Shown: one piece after another, positions 28,647-37,742 of the stretch
How the letters are laid out: the number at the start of each line of letters is the position of its first letter
Numbering within the stretch: position 1 is the stretch's first letter
Source of the DNA: Tritrichomonas musculus
Lineage: Eukaryota > Parabasalia > Tritrichomonadida > Tritrichomonadidae
Direction: 5' to 3'
NCBI GenBank assembly: GCA_039105265.1
Contig: JAPFFF010000002.1
Coordinates: 1,922,001 to 1,986,000, forward strand
DNA length: 64,000 nucleotides
Made by a program: the position numbers and the translations under genes
The notes under the pieces: generated by a model
What the model saw: the letters and a program-made list of their open reading frames with translations, nothing else
The model's database searches: none
Told to the model about the DNA's origin: nothing

Positions 28647-30878
28647 ATGACAGAAACAAACTTGACAGTCTCTTGGGAATTAAATGAACTTATGTTAAGA
28701 CAAAGGATAGAGAACAACACAGTAAATCTCTACAATTATCTAAAGCATGATGGAGGAAGTGGTACAGCAGTCACAGGTAAAGCTCTTCTTAATAATAAGT
28801 GTTTGAATCTCTCCATAGTAGACTTAGATATCAACAAAGAGCTAAAACAAGAAGAGAAAGAAGTAATACGTAAGACATTGATGAGTAAATTAAGTGACGA
28901 AGATATAGTTGTACAGACAGCAAGTGGTGGATTGCATATTTATTGTAATACAGAAGAGTATTATGTTGAATCGAACCGAATGGTAAAATGTTATACTAGT
29001 CCTGAGTATGATGTAGATATATTTTCCTCGGTAGATGTTAACAGCAGATCACTTGTAGTATTGCCAGGAAGTAAAGTCAGAAAGAACGCTAAAACGCCTA
29101 TTACAACGTATAAGTTTTTACAAGGTTCATTAGATTCAAAAATAAGAAGGTCACTTTCAGATATCTTACATGACCTAGACATCAGTATAAAGATTAAACA
29201 GAGCCCAGAGATAGAAAAGATAATGTTTGATCATGATGGAGAAACAATATCAGAGCAATACGCATTAAATTTAATTGAAGGACTTACAGGAATAGAAGTA
29301 CATAATGATGCTGGTGGAAGAAGAATAGAGGATGAGGTTACTTTATTTACTTTATTTCAAGCGCTAAATGCACTTCCAACAAATCTAATAGATGAAGCTT
29401 ACTCTCATGTTCAAAATTACTGTAAACTTACTGATGCTGCAGCTAGCAATTTCGACAGAGCTAGAAGAAGATATGCCAGGTCTTGTACTTCAGCACATGT
29501 GTTGGAAAAGATTCTTCGTTGCTGGAATAATGAATATTACATAAAAGTTATATCTCCAGTGGTTAGTCAAAACGAGATTATCATAAAAGATATAGACTTA
29601 AACGACTCGTTTACTATAAATGATATTAGACAGAAGGCAGAACAACATAGATATACCACAAACAAGGATCTAGTAGAAGACTTATCAAGAGTATTAAGGT
29701 TTATAGATGATGGTAATGATACTTATGTTCTTAAGACATATAACTCAATTAGCGAAACGTTCTATTTGAAGTTTGTAACTGATGCTTACATTGTAAAGAC
29801 GTTAAAGAGAATAGCGATAGACGAGAAAGTAAATGCTCATACATTGTTGATGAATAATCTTTCTAAATTCACAAGACTTGGTGTAAAATTTAACAGCAAA
29901 GACAAGAATACACTATCACTCTTCCATGGTTACAAGTATAAGGTGCAAGAAAAGGTAGATATAAACAAGATTAAGATGTTTCTTGATTTAATCCTTGAAG
30001 TGATATGCGACCATGAGAAACATATCTATGACTATATATTAAACTGGATAGCATTCATCGTACAAAATCCGGGAGTTAAAACAGAAGTGGCTCTTGTACT
30101 AAAAGGCTTACAAGGAATCGGTAAGAATCGATTTACAGATGTTTTAAGTGAGATGTTGAGTGGATATTCAGCTAAAAATATAACAGATATAAGTGAACTT
30201 ACCGGACAGTTCAACAGTATTGTAGAAGGCAAAATACTTATTGTGTTGAATGAACTAAAGAATTGTGGAGAAGACAGATTAGCAAACTTCAATGCCCTTA
30301 AGTCTATTATCTCTGATAACAGCATACGTATAAACGAGAAGTTAGTACCAAGACGTGATGCAGAAAACGTATCCAATTTCATCTTTGTCAGCAATAACAG
30401 CTTTCCAGTAAAGATAGAAAACGGTGATAGAAGGTATGTTGTTCTCGCTTGTAATGGTAAGCATAAAGGAGATTACAAATATTTTCAACAATTATGTTCA
30501 TCCTTTGATGAAGACTTTTATAACACTCTTCTTACATTCTTCATGGAAAGAGATTTATCTAATTTTCAGGTAAGAGAAATACCTATGACTGATGCAAAAC
30601 AAGATTTAATTGACGCAAGTAAATCTCCTCTCGATATATGGATATGTGAATATTATAATGCTCTTGTAGATGGAATGAATTGTGATGAAGCATTAATGTG
30701 CAAACCAGCCGAGATGAAGAAAAGGACATTTCAGTTACAGTTGAAAGATAAGTGTGAACGTAAAAGAAAGAGAATAAATGGTAATCTTACTTGGTATTAC
30801 ACGTTAAAGCAAGAATGTAAAGACATTTATCATCAAACACCGGATGAAAGTATAGTAGAGTTTGAGGAAATGTTATAA
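28647..30878 (+). CDS. Primase-superfamily 3 helicase, 743 aa
   Basis: The N-terminal part has a prim-pol-like signature (GGSGTAVTGKALLNNKCLNL, then SIVDLDIN and TASGGLHIYCN with the conserved Gly-Gly-His). The C-terminal half has an SF3 helicase/D5-type ATPase core: Walker A GLQGIGKNRF around residue 490, Walker B KILIVLNEL, and the downstream NFIFVSNN sensor word. Primase-helicase fusions of this type are found in several Maverick-like elements, virophages and large DNA viruses. It should unwind and perhaps prime DNA during element replication. It looks whole and follows the polymerase on the same strand, bracketed by inverted repeats. Confidence 0.85.
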   Translation: MTETNLTVSWELNELMLRQRIENNTVNLYNYLKHDGGSGTAVTGKALLNNKCLNLSIVDLDINKELKQEEKEVIRKTLMSKLSDEDIVVQTASGGLHIYCNTEEYYVESNRMVKCYTSPEYDVDIFSSVDVNSRSLVVLPGSKVRKNAKTPITTYKFLQGSLDSKIRRSLSDILHDLDISIKIKQSPEIEKIMFDHDGETISEQYALNLIEGLTGIEVHNDAGGRRIEDEVTLFTLFQALNALPTNLIDEAYSHVQNYCKLTDAAASNFDRARRRYARSCTSAHVLEKILRCWNNEYYIKVISPVVSQNEIIIKDIDLNDSFTINDIRQKAEQHRYTTNKDLVEDLSRVLRFIDDGNDTYVLKTYNSISETFYLKFVTDAYIVKTLKRIAIDEKVNAHTLLMNNLSKFTRLGVKFNSKDKNTLSLFHGYKYKVQEKVDINKIKMFLDLILEVICDHEKHIYDYILNWIAFIVQNPGVKTEVALVLKGLQGIGKNRFTDVLSEMLSGYSAKNITDISELTGQFNSIVEGKILIVLNELKNCGEDRLANFNALKSIISDNSIRINEKLVPRRDAENVSNFIFVSNNSFPVKIENGDRRYVVLACNGKHKGDYKYFQQLCSSFDEDFYNTLLTFFMERDLSNFQVREIPMTDAKQDLIDASKSPLDIWICEYYNALVDGMNCDEALMCKPAEMKKRTFQLQLKDKCERKRKRINGNLTWYYTLKQECKDIYHQTPDESIVEFEEML

Positions 30879-30907
30879 AAAAGATTTGTTATATTTTTGC
30901 CTCTCGT

Positions 30908-30979
30908 TCTGTCATCTGTCATCTGTCCACCTCATTTTTCACGAACTGAATTATCCGGGAACATCTAGGAACAAAGAAC
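30908..30979. repeat. Right arm of inverted repeat flanking the primase-helicase gene
   Basis: Reverse-complement partner of 28522-28592, starting just after the stop region of the primase-helicase gene. It contains CATCTGTCATCTGTCC and ATCCGGGAACATCTAGGAAC. Confidence 0.75.
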
Positions 30980-31017
30980 ATTAGCGAAACCAAAAATAAG
31001 ATGAAGATTTTTTGTTT

Positions 31018-31299
31018 TCATGCTTCTTTCTTCTCAGCAGTAACCATTTGAGCTTCGCGAGTGCTCGCAGCGAATTGAGCAATTTTCTTCAATTCCTCTA
31101 ACTCTTGCTTCTTTCTTTGTCTATATTCTTTTTGTTGTTGTCGTCTGGCTTCAAGTCTTTCTTCAGGGGTATTATATTTACTCTTCCTGCCTCTTTTCGG
31201 AGTATCTATTGACGTCAGATTCTCACTTGACTTCGATTTGGACAATTTCTTTATTACTTCTGTTTTCTTGAATTGGTTTAGGTCTATTTTACTCGTCAT
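31018..31299 (-). CDS. Small basic coiled-coil protein, 93 aa (bZIP-like)
   Basis: A Lys/Ser-rich N-terminus, an AT-hook-like PKRGRKSKY, then a basic helix leading into a Leu/Glu-rich helix (ERLEARRQQQKEYRQRKKQE, LEELKKIAQ). The order basic region then short coiled coil resembles a bZIP protein, though too short for a full zipper. It may be a DNA-binding regulator of element genes. It is the last gene of the leftward block and converges with the primase-helicase gene. An A/T tract (TTTTTTTATTTTTAT) precedes the ATG. Confidence 0.6.
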   Translation of the reverse strand: MTSKIDLNQFKKTEVIKKLSKSKSSENLTSIDTPKRGRKSKYNTPEERLEARRQQQKEYRQRKKQELEELKKIAQFAASTREAQMVTAEKKEA

Positions 31300-31328
31300 T
31301 TTGATAAAAATAAAAAAACAAATAATAA

Positions 31329-31934
31329 TTACAGATCATATAATAATTTAAATTTTGTTATACAAACATTAACTCTTTTGTTATTAGTATCATACATTAA
31401 TACGTATTTAGTTCCGCATTCCATTTCATTGATGTAAAGTCGTTTGTATGACTCGTCAGTTATTTTTAAATAAAATTCATCTTCATCAGTTTCTTCATTA
31501 TGATAATAATAATAATGATTAGGTTTTAATTGATGCCTATTATATTTATTTATTACGGTTGATGTACTTGGTAATTTATCAACAAACTTGTATATTATAT
31601 TTGAATTCTTTGTTGAGATTGATCTGTTTGTATTATTTTCTATATGAGATGTCCATCGTAAGTTTTCTAGTCTATTATCAGCTCTGTCATGATTGATATG
31701 ATCAACACAAGCTAGATTGTCAGGGTTAGGGAGAAACTGCTTGGCTATAATTCTATGTTTAATAAATGTTTTTGAATTCAACTTTAATAAAACATACCCT
31801 TTGTTATATACACTTTCTTTAACAATATATTTATTGTCTTTCCGCCTAACAGTATAAGGGTATTGGTTTAATATTTCATACTTATCTTCGAAACCGAGAA
31901 GTGGAACAAAATCAATAACCTGATCAGTTGTCAT
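31329..31934 (-). CDS. HNH endonuclease-like protein, 201 aa, copy 1 of E
   Basis: HNH signature VDHINHDRAD...NLRW around residues 77-95 after an N-terminal NUMOD4-like part (YEILNQYPYTVRRKDNKYIV). Homologous over its length to the proteins at 33477-34088 and 7215-7811, including the tyrosine-rich YYYYHNEETDEDEFY stretch. A second HNH gene only 1.5 kb away suggests duplication or separate acquisition. It looks whole. Confidence 0.8.
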   Translation of the reverse strand: MTTDQVIDFVPLLGFEDKYEILNQYPYTVRRKDNKYIVKESVYNKGYVLLKLNSKTFIKHRIIAKQFLPNPDNLACVDHINHDRADNRLENLRWTSHIENNTNRSISTKNSNIIYKFVDKLPSTSTVINKYNRHQLKPNHYYYYHNEETDEDEFYLKITDESYKRLYINEMECGTKYVLMYDTNNKRVNVCITKFKLLYDL

Positions 31935-31963
31935 TTCAGTAGAGGTAAAAAAATATCATATTT

Positions 31964-32491
31964 TTACATGTTGATACTGTATTTCAGACAAAGATGATAT
32001 TTGTTAACTAATTCATTGTACTGAGGATTAAAGTATGTTTTGAAATCAGTACATACTTCTCCATTATCATTTACTATCTTAATGGAATCTATCTTACGTA
32101 TTGGATTAGCTTTCCCTGCACAACAACCTACATCCTCATCAAGACTTATTTCTACCACCTCCGCCTTAATAATTGTTTTAATTATATTAGATAAGGCAGT
32201 AACAGGGACAATTATACAATTCTTTGATATTAAGTTGGATAATAATGCTTTGTCCTGGTCTAACAAGATTTTTGCATACGTTTCAAGTATCACGTACTTA
32301 ACATCCTTTGTTTCTTCTTCTTGATTCTCTTCTAATTCAACATTACGAGTGATAACAATTTCTTCTTTTCCATCATCCCTTTTGTTTATAATAATATTAT
32401 TATTTATATTGCTTGTTGACTGAGCTGCTGCTTGAGGTTCTAATGAAACGTTCGCCTGCACACCTTGTGATAAGGATCTTTTCTTAATCAT
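31964..32491 (-). CDS. Conserved Maverick protein, 175 aa, function unknown
   Basis: Homologue of the 177-aa protein at 6394-6927 (MIKKR start, NINNNIIINKRDDGKEEIVI, ETYAKILLDQDKALLSNLIS, GCC, NKYHLCLKY). The two Cys and the C-terminal half are the best conserved parts. No known domain. In both elements it lies at the downstream end of the virion-like block. Confidence 0.75.
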   Translation of the reverse strand: MIKKRSLSQGVQANVSLEPQAAAQSTSNINNNIIINKRDDGKEEIVITRNVELEENQEEETKDVKYVILETYAKILLDQDKALLSNLISKNCIIVPVTALSNIIKTIIKAEVVEISLDEDVGCCAGKANPIRKIDSIKIVNDNGEVCTDFKTYFNPQYNELVNKYHLCLKYSINM

Positions 32492-32522
32492 AATTTACTA
32501 CATGAAAAAAGTTGATAATCAA

Positions 32523-32951
32523 TCAGTAATGAATATTAGCTTGCTTAACATTAATTGGTTTAAAGTATTCAATCCTTCCTTTATTTCTTTCATCCGCTCT
32601 ACCTTGTATTTCTCCTAATTTCTCTGGTTTCTTTAAGTATGGAGGAAGAATAGGAGCTTTGGGTGCTTTATCTTTCTTCAAATAATACCCTCCATCTGTA
32701 ATACTAACAGGTGGTTCGTGTAATGGTTTTGTTTTATGTTGATTACTCTTTGGTGGTTTGACTGGTTTGTTTTCCATATACTTTGTTGGTGGTCTATTAA
32801 TTCTTGGGTTAAACGTAACTGCGTAAGTATTGTCATTAGAAAATATGCCAAAGTGATTAAACTCTATTGTCTTCTCAGTCTTAGTTCCTTCATTAAACAT
32901 TGTCCCTTCTGCTCCAACTGTAGTAGAATTGGGTTTTCTGTACTTATTCAT
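32523..32951 (-). CDS. Pro/Lys-rich Maverick protein, 142 aa, function unknown
   Basis: The N-terminal part (GAEGTMFNEGTKTEKTIEF) resembles the remnant at 10259-10480 of element B; the rest is rich in Pro and Lys (KPVKPPKSNQHKTKPLHEPP, KKDKAPKAPILPPYLKKP). Such low-complexity basic proteins may bind DNA in a particle, but this is only a suggestion. It looks whole. Confidence 0.6.
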   Translation of the reverse strand: MNKYRKPNSTTVGAEGTMFNEGTKTEKTIEFNHFGIFSNDNTYAVTFNPRINRPPTKYMENKPVKPPKSNQHKTKPLHEPPVSITDGGYYLKKDKAPKAPILPPYLKKPEKLGEIQGRADERNKGRIEYFKPINVKQANIHY

Positions 32952-32990
32952 TTCTTTTTCAAAAAAAAATTGGTTGGTCGAGATTCCGAC

Positions 32991-33440
32991 TTACAAAACT
33001 AGCTCTTGATGGAGACCGATAAATAGTTCAGGTGTATTTAATTCATATTTCTTACGTAATTCCTCTATCATTGTTTTAGTCTTTTTGGATGCTAATTCTA
33101 TTGAATAATTGTAATAACTGTATTCCTCATAATTTTGTTCCTTATTTGAACCATTAACAAAAAACTCATTCATTTTATAATTAATTTTCCTTCTTGAGTT
33201 AGTATTTAATACTATGTGTTCTATATCATATTCTTTAATCTTGTCCGGATATATCCTCCATACGTTCTTGTCCGCCTTAATTGATATGTAGATGACTTTT
33301 GCTAAATATTTATTTTTTGAAAGTTGAATTGGATATCGATCACAAAGGATAGCGAAATTACTTTCCTTAAAATCTTCTGGGTTATCAGCGAGGGAAATAA
33401 CATTATTGATGTAATCATAAACCTTGAATTGTTGCTCCAT
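32991..33440 (-). CDS. Unknown protein, 149 aa
   Basis: A mixed alpha/beta-looking protein (FKVYDYINNVISLADNPED; WRIYPDKIKEYDIEHIVLNT) with a helical C-terminus (KKTKTMIEELRKKYELNT). No counterpart is visible in the visible part of element B and no domain is recognised. It starts at an ATG preceded by an A/T tract and fits tightly between its neighbours, which supports a real gene. Confidence 0.55.
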   Translation of the reverse strand: MEQQFKVYDYINNVISLADNPEDFKESNFAILCDRYPIQLSKNKYLAKVIYISIKADKNVWRIYPDKIKEYDIEHIVLNTNSRRKINYKMNEFFVNGSNKEQNYEEYSYYNYSIELASKKTKTMIEELRKKYELNTPELFIGLHQELVL

Positions 33441-33476
33441 TTTGTATGGAAATAAAAAAATATAAATAAAATTTTT

Positions 33477-34088
33477 TTAGTCTAATCCGTATTGTTGTTT
33501 GAAAATATGGATGTAGAATGTTGTTTTAGTGTGGTTAACATCTCTTGTCACAATGAATTTACGTCCTCCTTTAGCTGTATTAATATACATAATTCTATAA
33601 ACTTCATCAGTTATCCTTTGGTAAAAGATATCTTCTTCAGTTTCTTCATTATAATAGTAATAATATTCTTTTTCAGCAAATACTCTTCTTTCCTTTTTCA
33701 AATCATAGTGAGTAATAACAATTGCTTCGTCTGGTATATTGTCTATAAATTCATATGAAACACCGTTGTTTGATGACTTGTTTCTCATGTTCTCTCTTAC
33801 TGAAACCCAACGAAGATTGCTCAAATGATAATCAGATCTATCTTTATTAAGGTGATCAACTTGAGGAAGATTATTTGGATTAGGTAAGAATTGCTTTGCT
33901 ATGATTTGATGTTTGTTGATTTTATTTCCATTGATGTTTACACTTACATAACCATCGCTTTTGTTTATGCATTCTTTGACAACATATTTATTATCCTTTC
34001 GTCTAATAGTGAATGGGTATTGGTTTAGTATTTCATATTCTTGATACTCATTTATTGTAACAAATTCGATTGCTTGTTCTTCTGTCAT
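33477..34088 (-). CDS. HNH endonuclease-like protein, 203 aa, copy 2 of E
   Basis: HNH signature VDHLNKDRSD...NLRW with the same N-terminal (YEILNQYPFTIRRKDNKYVV) and tyrosine-rich C-terminal parts (YYYYYNEETEEDIFY) as the other two copies. Like the copy in B (7215-7811) it lies directly downstream of the capsid gene, so this is the positional counterpart, and the copy at 31329 is the extra one. It looks whole. Confidence 0.8.
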   Translation of the reverse strand: MTEEQAIEFVTINEYQEYEILNQYPFTIRRKDNKYVVKECINKSDGYVSVNINGNKINKHQIIAKQFLPNPNNLPQVDHLNKDRSDYHLSNLRWVSVRENMRNKSSNNGVSYEFIDNIPDEAIVITHYDLKKERRVFAEKEYYYYYNEETEEDIFYQRITDEVYRIMYINTAKGGRKFIVTRDVNHTKTTFYIHIFKQQYGLD

Positions 34089-34156
34089 TTTGTATTTATG
34101 TATAGTGATAATAAAAAAATATAATTAAAATAGAAAGACGCAATTATTTTTGTTAC

Positions 34157-35731
34157 TTAATCCCTTGAGGTCAGATCATAATTGCCCAAGCGAACTAAAG
34201 GTGGCATGCCATTCGGTTGAACTAAGATAGATATAGAAGAATCAAATAAGAGGCATATTAAAGGTGGTGTTTGAACATCTTTTGCATATGTACTTTCACC
34301 TGTTTCTTGTGTTACAATTATTTCAAAATTGATTGGTGACAAAGAGGTTAATCCTTGTTGATATGTATTATCAGTTTCAGTTGGGAGAGCAATAAAGAAA
34401 CTTGTTCGGTCATCAGGATAATTTCCAATAGAGCGTGCGTATGGTTGGTCATTGGTTAATGATGCAACAACTTCTTTATTAAATCCACTCTGTCCTCCAT
34501 TCAAGTTCATTGCGTTCTGACAATATTCAAGGAACTCTGGGTATTCAACAGTTGTACCAAATGGCTTTGCAGGAATGTTTCCATACCCACCACAGTTTAA
34601 TTGGAATAACTTAAATTGTGGATTCTTAAATACTGTGTGATGGGTATGCTTTTCTGGAAATAGACAAAATATGGAATCAACAAAGCGAGGGGTAATGGTG
34701 CAGGTGGATTTACAATTCGGATTCTTTAATGGAGCAGTAGTAGTATAGACAGAAAGTGTTTGGGTTGGAAATGTTAGTGGATGGGTTGGGTCAGCATATC
34801 TTTGTACTAGACTGGAATAAATATTATCTTCTATACCAAAACAAGGAATAATAGATGAACACTCAGTAACTTTATATTCAGTGACTTGAAATGTTCTGTC
34901 TTTTGCTGTTAGTACTTTATTAGTTAAACCTGTATACATAATAATTGGTTCTTTAATGGGTGTAAATTCATTTGTGATGATTGGTAATGTGTAAGTTGAA
35001 TTAACGACATTATTATGTTCGAACGCTTTTCCTGGACCCATTGGACAACATACCATACCTTCACATGAAAAGAATAATCGGAGTTCAATCTTGCCTGCAA
35101 ATGCTGGAAGGTATTTAATATTTGATAATGGTAAGAACCTTCTTAAATCAATCTTTAGGTGAATTTTATATGTTTTGTCTTTCCATCCTTCGGCCCAATC
35201 AACAATAAATCCTGTTCTGCTGCCTGAATTACCATTCCATATATCTTTATGTCTTGCCTTTGAATATACATCTGCTCTCTTTGTTGTTTCGTTGGCGCAA
35301 CATGCAGTTAGAAATGATTCTTCGCAACCAAAGTTCTGGGTATATATCGTTATTCCGTTAGCTACTATTTCATATTTCTCAACAGCATCTCTAGCATCCT
35401 TGAAACCAAACCATACTCTGTTGAATTGATATTCACCATCAATTGTTGCTTTAACTTCTTGTTCTGCCATTTCTTTAATCTTTACCTCCATGTCAGCTCT
35501 AATAAATCCATTATATATGTCTGCTGTATTGTTTGTGTTAGGTGATATAATTGCACTTGTATATGAGCCTTGAGGTATTGGAGGCGATGGAGAATATGAT
35601 GTTTGAGGACTAATTGTGTATTGCTTGTTGGTATCTGACAAGGCTATACAATTATCAACAATATCAAAATAGCTAGCAATTTGGGTACATGTTTCAGCTG
35701 ACGTCCTTAGTTCAATTTCTGGATTTAACAT
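34157..35731 (-). CDS. Major capsid-like protein of Maverick E
   Basis: Start placed at 35731 (MLNPEIELRTSAET) because the homologue in B begins at the matching position and an A/T tract precedes this ATG; an in-frame upstream ATG would add ten residues. The protein of 524 aa aligns along its full length with that at 7877-9481 (YEIVANGITIYTQNFG, LPLSNIKYLPAFAGKIELRL, PRFVDSIFCLFP). Polinton major capsid proteins have about this length and are predicted double jelly-rolls. The assignment rests on synteny, size and conservation. It looks whole. Confidence 0.7.
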   Translation of the reverse strand: MLNPEIELRTSAETCTQIASYFDIVDNCIALSDTNKQYTISPQTSYSPSPPIPQGSYTSAIISPNTNNTADIYNGFIRADMEVKIKEMAEQEVKATIDGEYQFNRVWFGFKDARDAVEKYEIVANGITIYTQNFGCEESFLTACCANETTKRADVYSKARHKDIWNGNSGSRTGFIVDWAEGWKDKTYKIHLKIDLRRFLPLSNIKYLPAFAGKIELRLFFSCEGMVCCPMGPGKAFEHNNVVNSTYTLPIITNEFTPIKEPIIMYTGLTNKVLTAKDRTFQVTEYKVTECSSIIPCFGIEDNIYSSLVQRYADPTHPLTFPTQTLSVYTTTAPLKNPNCKSTCTITPRFVDSIFCLFPEKHTHHTVFKNPQFKLFQLNCGGYGNIPAKPFGTTVEYPEFLEYCQNAMNLNGGQSGFNKEVVASLTNDQPYARSIGNYPDDRTSFFIALPTETDNTYQQGLTSLSPINFEIIVTQETGESTYAKDVQTPPLICLLFDSSISILVQPNGMPPLVRLGNYDLTSRD

Positions 35732-35762
35732 ATTTTCTTTTGAGAAAAATAACAAAAGCAAA

Positions 35763-36305
35763 TTAAATCATATCAGAGAAAATATTATTTCGTCTTCTAC
35801 GAATAGGTTGAGGTGGGATTACTGGTATTGGTTCCTCTTCTGATTCGTCTTCTATTTGATTTGGCTCTTGGATGTATTGTGGCTGAGTAAACTGTGGATA
35901 ATATGGTTTTCTCATTTGTTTTTGTATTACATCTTTTATCATTTTCTTCTGTTCTTTCTTAGCCCTTTCGTTTTTAAACTCTTCACCCAATAGCTTTAAT
36001 TGGTTTAGTATTTCTATATTTATTGTTGGGTCATATACTTGTTTTGGTTGTTCTTCTATTATTGGTTTTTTGGGTTTTGGTATTTCCTCAGGTGGGTCGG
36101 AATTCTGACCAACAACTTTTTCTTCAATCGTTTCTGTTTTAGTTAATGGTTCAGGTGGTGGTTTTGTTAATGGTTGCTCTCTTCTTTTTACTATATATTT
36201 GTTTTCTTTTTTGGTAGGAAGTACATCCCAATCAGGGTCCTCACGACCATTAAGCCAGTTCTGTATTACTTGTAATCTTTTTGATCCTGTCAAATGCTTA
36301 GACAT
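35763..36305 (-). CDS. Conserved Maverick protein, 180 aa
   Basis: Counterpart of the 222-aa protein at 9551-10219: shared N-terminal LQVIQNWLNGREDPDWDVLP, KKENKYIVKRRE, and INIEILNQLKLLGEEFKNER in the middle. The C-terminal part is Pro/Gln/Glu-rich and lacks the hairpin-encoded words found in the B copy. It sits 31 bp upstream of the capsid gene. Function unknown. Confidence 0.7.
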   Translation of the reverse strand: MSKHLTGSKRLQVIQNWLNGREDPDWDVLPTKKENKYIVKRREQPLTKPPPEPLTKTETIEEKVVGQNSDPPEEIPKPKKPIIEEQPKQVYDPTINIEILNQLKLLGEEFKNERAKKEQKKMIKDVIQKQMRKPYYPQFTQPQYIQEPNQIEDESEEEPIPVIPPQPIRRRRNNIFSDMI

Positions 36306-36336
36306 TTAATTGATAAAAAAATCATTTTATTGAGTT

Positions 36337-36867
36337 TTATTGAGTTTTCTTTGTTTTTCTTGATTTCTTTCTCTTTCTTTTATTCAATTTCGCTATATGT
36401 GCTTCTGCTTCGTCCACATATTTACTTCTGTTCTGATATATTTTATAAGCAGCTGGCTTTCTCGAATAATGAATGCGTGGAAAATCTGCATACATTACAT
36501 TACTACCTAACGGATTAGGTTGTCTTTCTGCTATATTCTTTTCTAATGCTGCCTTTACTTCTCCTTCTTTTATTCCACTTGCTATTGTTGTCAATCCTTT
36601 ACCTATACCTATTGCTGCTGGATTACCCGTTATTGTTCCAAAAGCTTGTGTTGCTCCTCCTACGGTATTTAATATTGGTGCCTTATTTTTCCAAGCCCAT
36701 TTACCAGCTTTACCAACTGCACTATCGCCAATGAATTTACTTACTTTCCCAAAACCAGATTTTACAGAATTCCATGCATTATTTATAAATTTCCCAAAAG
36801 TACTACCACCAGAATCTGGTGTAGTAGATTGAATATATTTTCCAGAATCTATAGTTCCTGAAGGCAT
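36337..36867 (-). CDS. Core-like small Maverick protein, 176 aa
   Basis: Amphipathic N-terminal half (GKFINNAWNSVKSGFGKVSK), a Gly/Ala/Ile-rich middle (ILNTVGGATQAFGTITGNPA) and a strongly basic end (KLNKRKRKKSRKTKKT). It matches the place and build of the protein at 10493-10909. Amphipathic helix plus basic tail would suit a membrane-active or DNA-condensing minor virion protein, by analogy with adenovirus core proteins; this is inference. It looks whole. Confidence 0.65.
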   Translation of the reverse strand: MPSGTIDSGKYIQSTTPDSGGSTFGKFINNAWNSVKSGFGKVSKFIGDSAVGKAGKWAWKNKAPILNTVGGATQAFGTITGNPAAIGIGKGLTTIASGIKEGEVKAALEKNIAERQPNPLGSNVMYADFPRIHYSRKPAAYKIYQNRSKYVDEAEAHIAKLNKRKRKKSRKTKKTQ

Positions 36868-36884
36868 TTAATTTACAAATAAAA

Positions 36885-37742
36885 CTACTTTTCAAAGTAA
36901 TATTTATTGGCGGTTATGTTCATAATAAATTTTGAATGAAGATCTCTATGCTGTAAATATTCTTTTACCGTCTTCTTGATATTAAGGTTGTTATTTGTTT
37001 GTTGAAGCAAGGAAGTAAAATCTTCTTCTGAGTATCCACTATAGCATATGATATCCGTGGCCAATCTTTTTGCATTTATGTGTACGAATCTGATTGTCTG
37101 AATAGCCATGATGCAGGTAATATTATAATGTCTTGTCTTGGTTAATAGTCTAAGGAATTCTGTATTATTATGTGTTAACAAATCGCTTCCTGCACAGTCA
37201 TCCAATATTATTAGTGTGTTATATGGGTAAGAAGAGGTTTGGTATTTTACTAACTTATTGGCTATATATACTATTCTATCATCTATTTCTTGGAGGGAGT
37301 GCTTGTTTATAAGTCTTTGCATTTCTTCATTTGTTTCCTTCATTTTAGATAATACATGTTTAACCATTGCATAATATTTTATTTTTCTTTTGAGGTGTTT
37401 CTTTAGGTAATCCATCAATTGGGCTTCATTAAGATATACTATTGGTGTCTTTACCTCTTTACTCATTGCCTCAGCCGTTTTGTCTGCTTTTCCAGAACTT
37501 GAGCAAAATATTATTTTTTGATAGTACGGATGCTTAAATAGACGTTCAGTAATGAGTATGTGAGACCACAACCAATAACTTTTTCCAGCACCAGGACGTC
37601 CAATAAGAAAATAAATTCCATTCGTACTAAAAGGATAGGAAGGATGTAATGGCTTCATCAATGCTGCCTCTATCTCTTTCTGGTTCTTCTTCATTGTCTT
37701 TTGGATTAAGGATTCCACTTCTTTCATTATTTGTTTAGACAT
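36885..37742 (-). CDS. Genome-packaging ATPase of Maverick E
   Basis: Walker A GRPGAGKS at residues 48-55 after PFSTNGIYFLIG, and Walker B TLIILDDCAGS. Full-length homologue of 10968-11831. FtsK/HerA-type packaging ATPases of about this size are core genes of Polintons. The integrase stop codon directly abuts its ATG (TAAATG), so the two are very tightly packed. It looks whole. Confidence 0.9.
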   Translation of the reverse strand: MSKQIMKEVESLIQKTMKKNQKEIEAALMKPLHPSYPFSTNGIYFLIGRPGAGKSYWLWSHILITERLFKHPYYQKIIFCSSSGKADKTAEAMSKEVKTPIVYLNEAQLMDYLKKHLKRKIKYYAMVKHVLSKMKETNEEMQRLINKHSLQEIDDRIVYIANKLVKYQTSSYPYNTLIILDDCAGSDLLTHNNTEFLRLLTKTRHYNITCIMAIQTIRFVHINAKRLATDIICYSGYSEEDFTSLLQQTNNNLNIKKTVKEYLQHRDLHSKFIMNITANKYYFEK

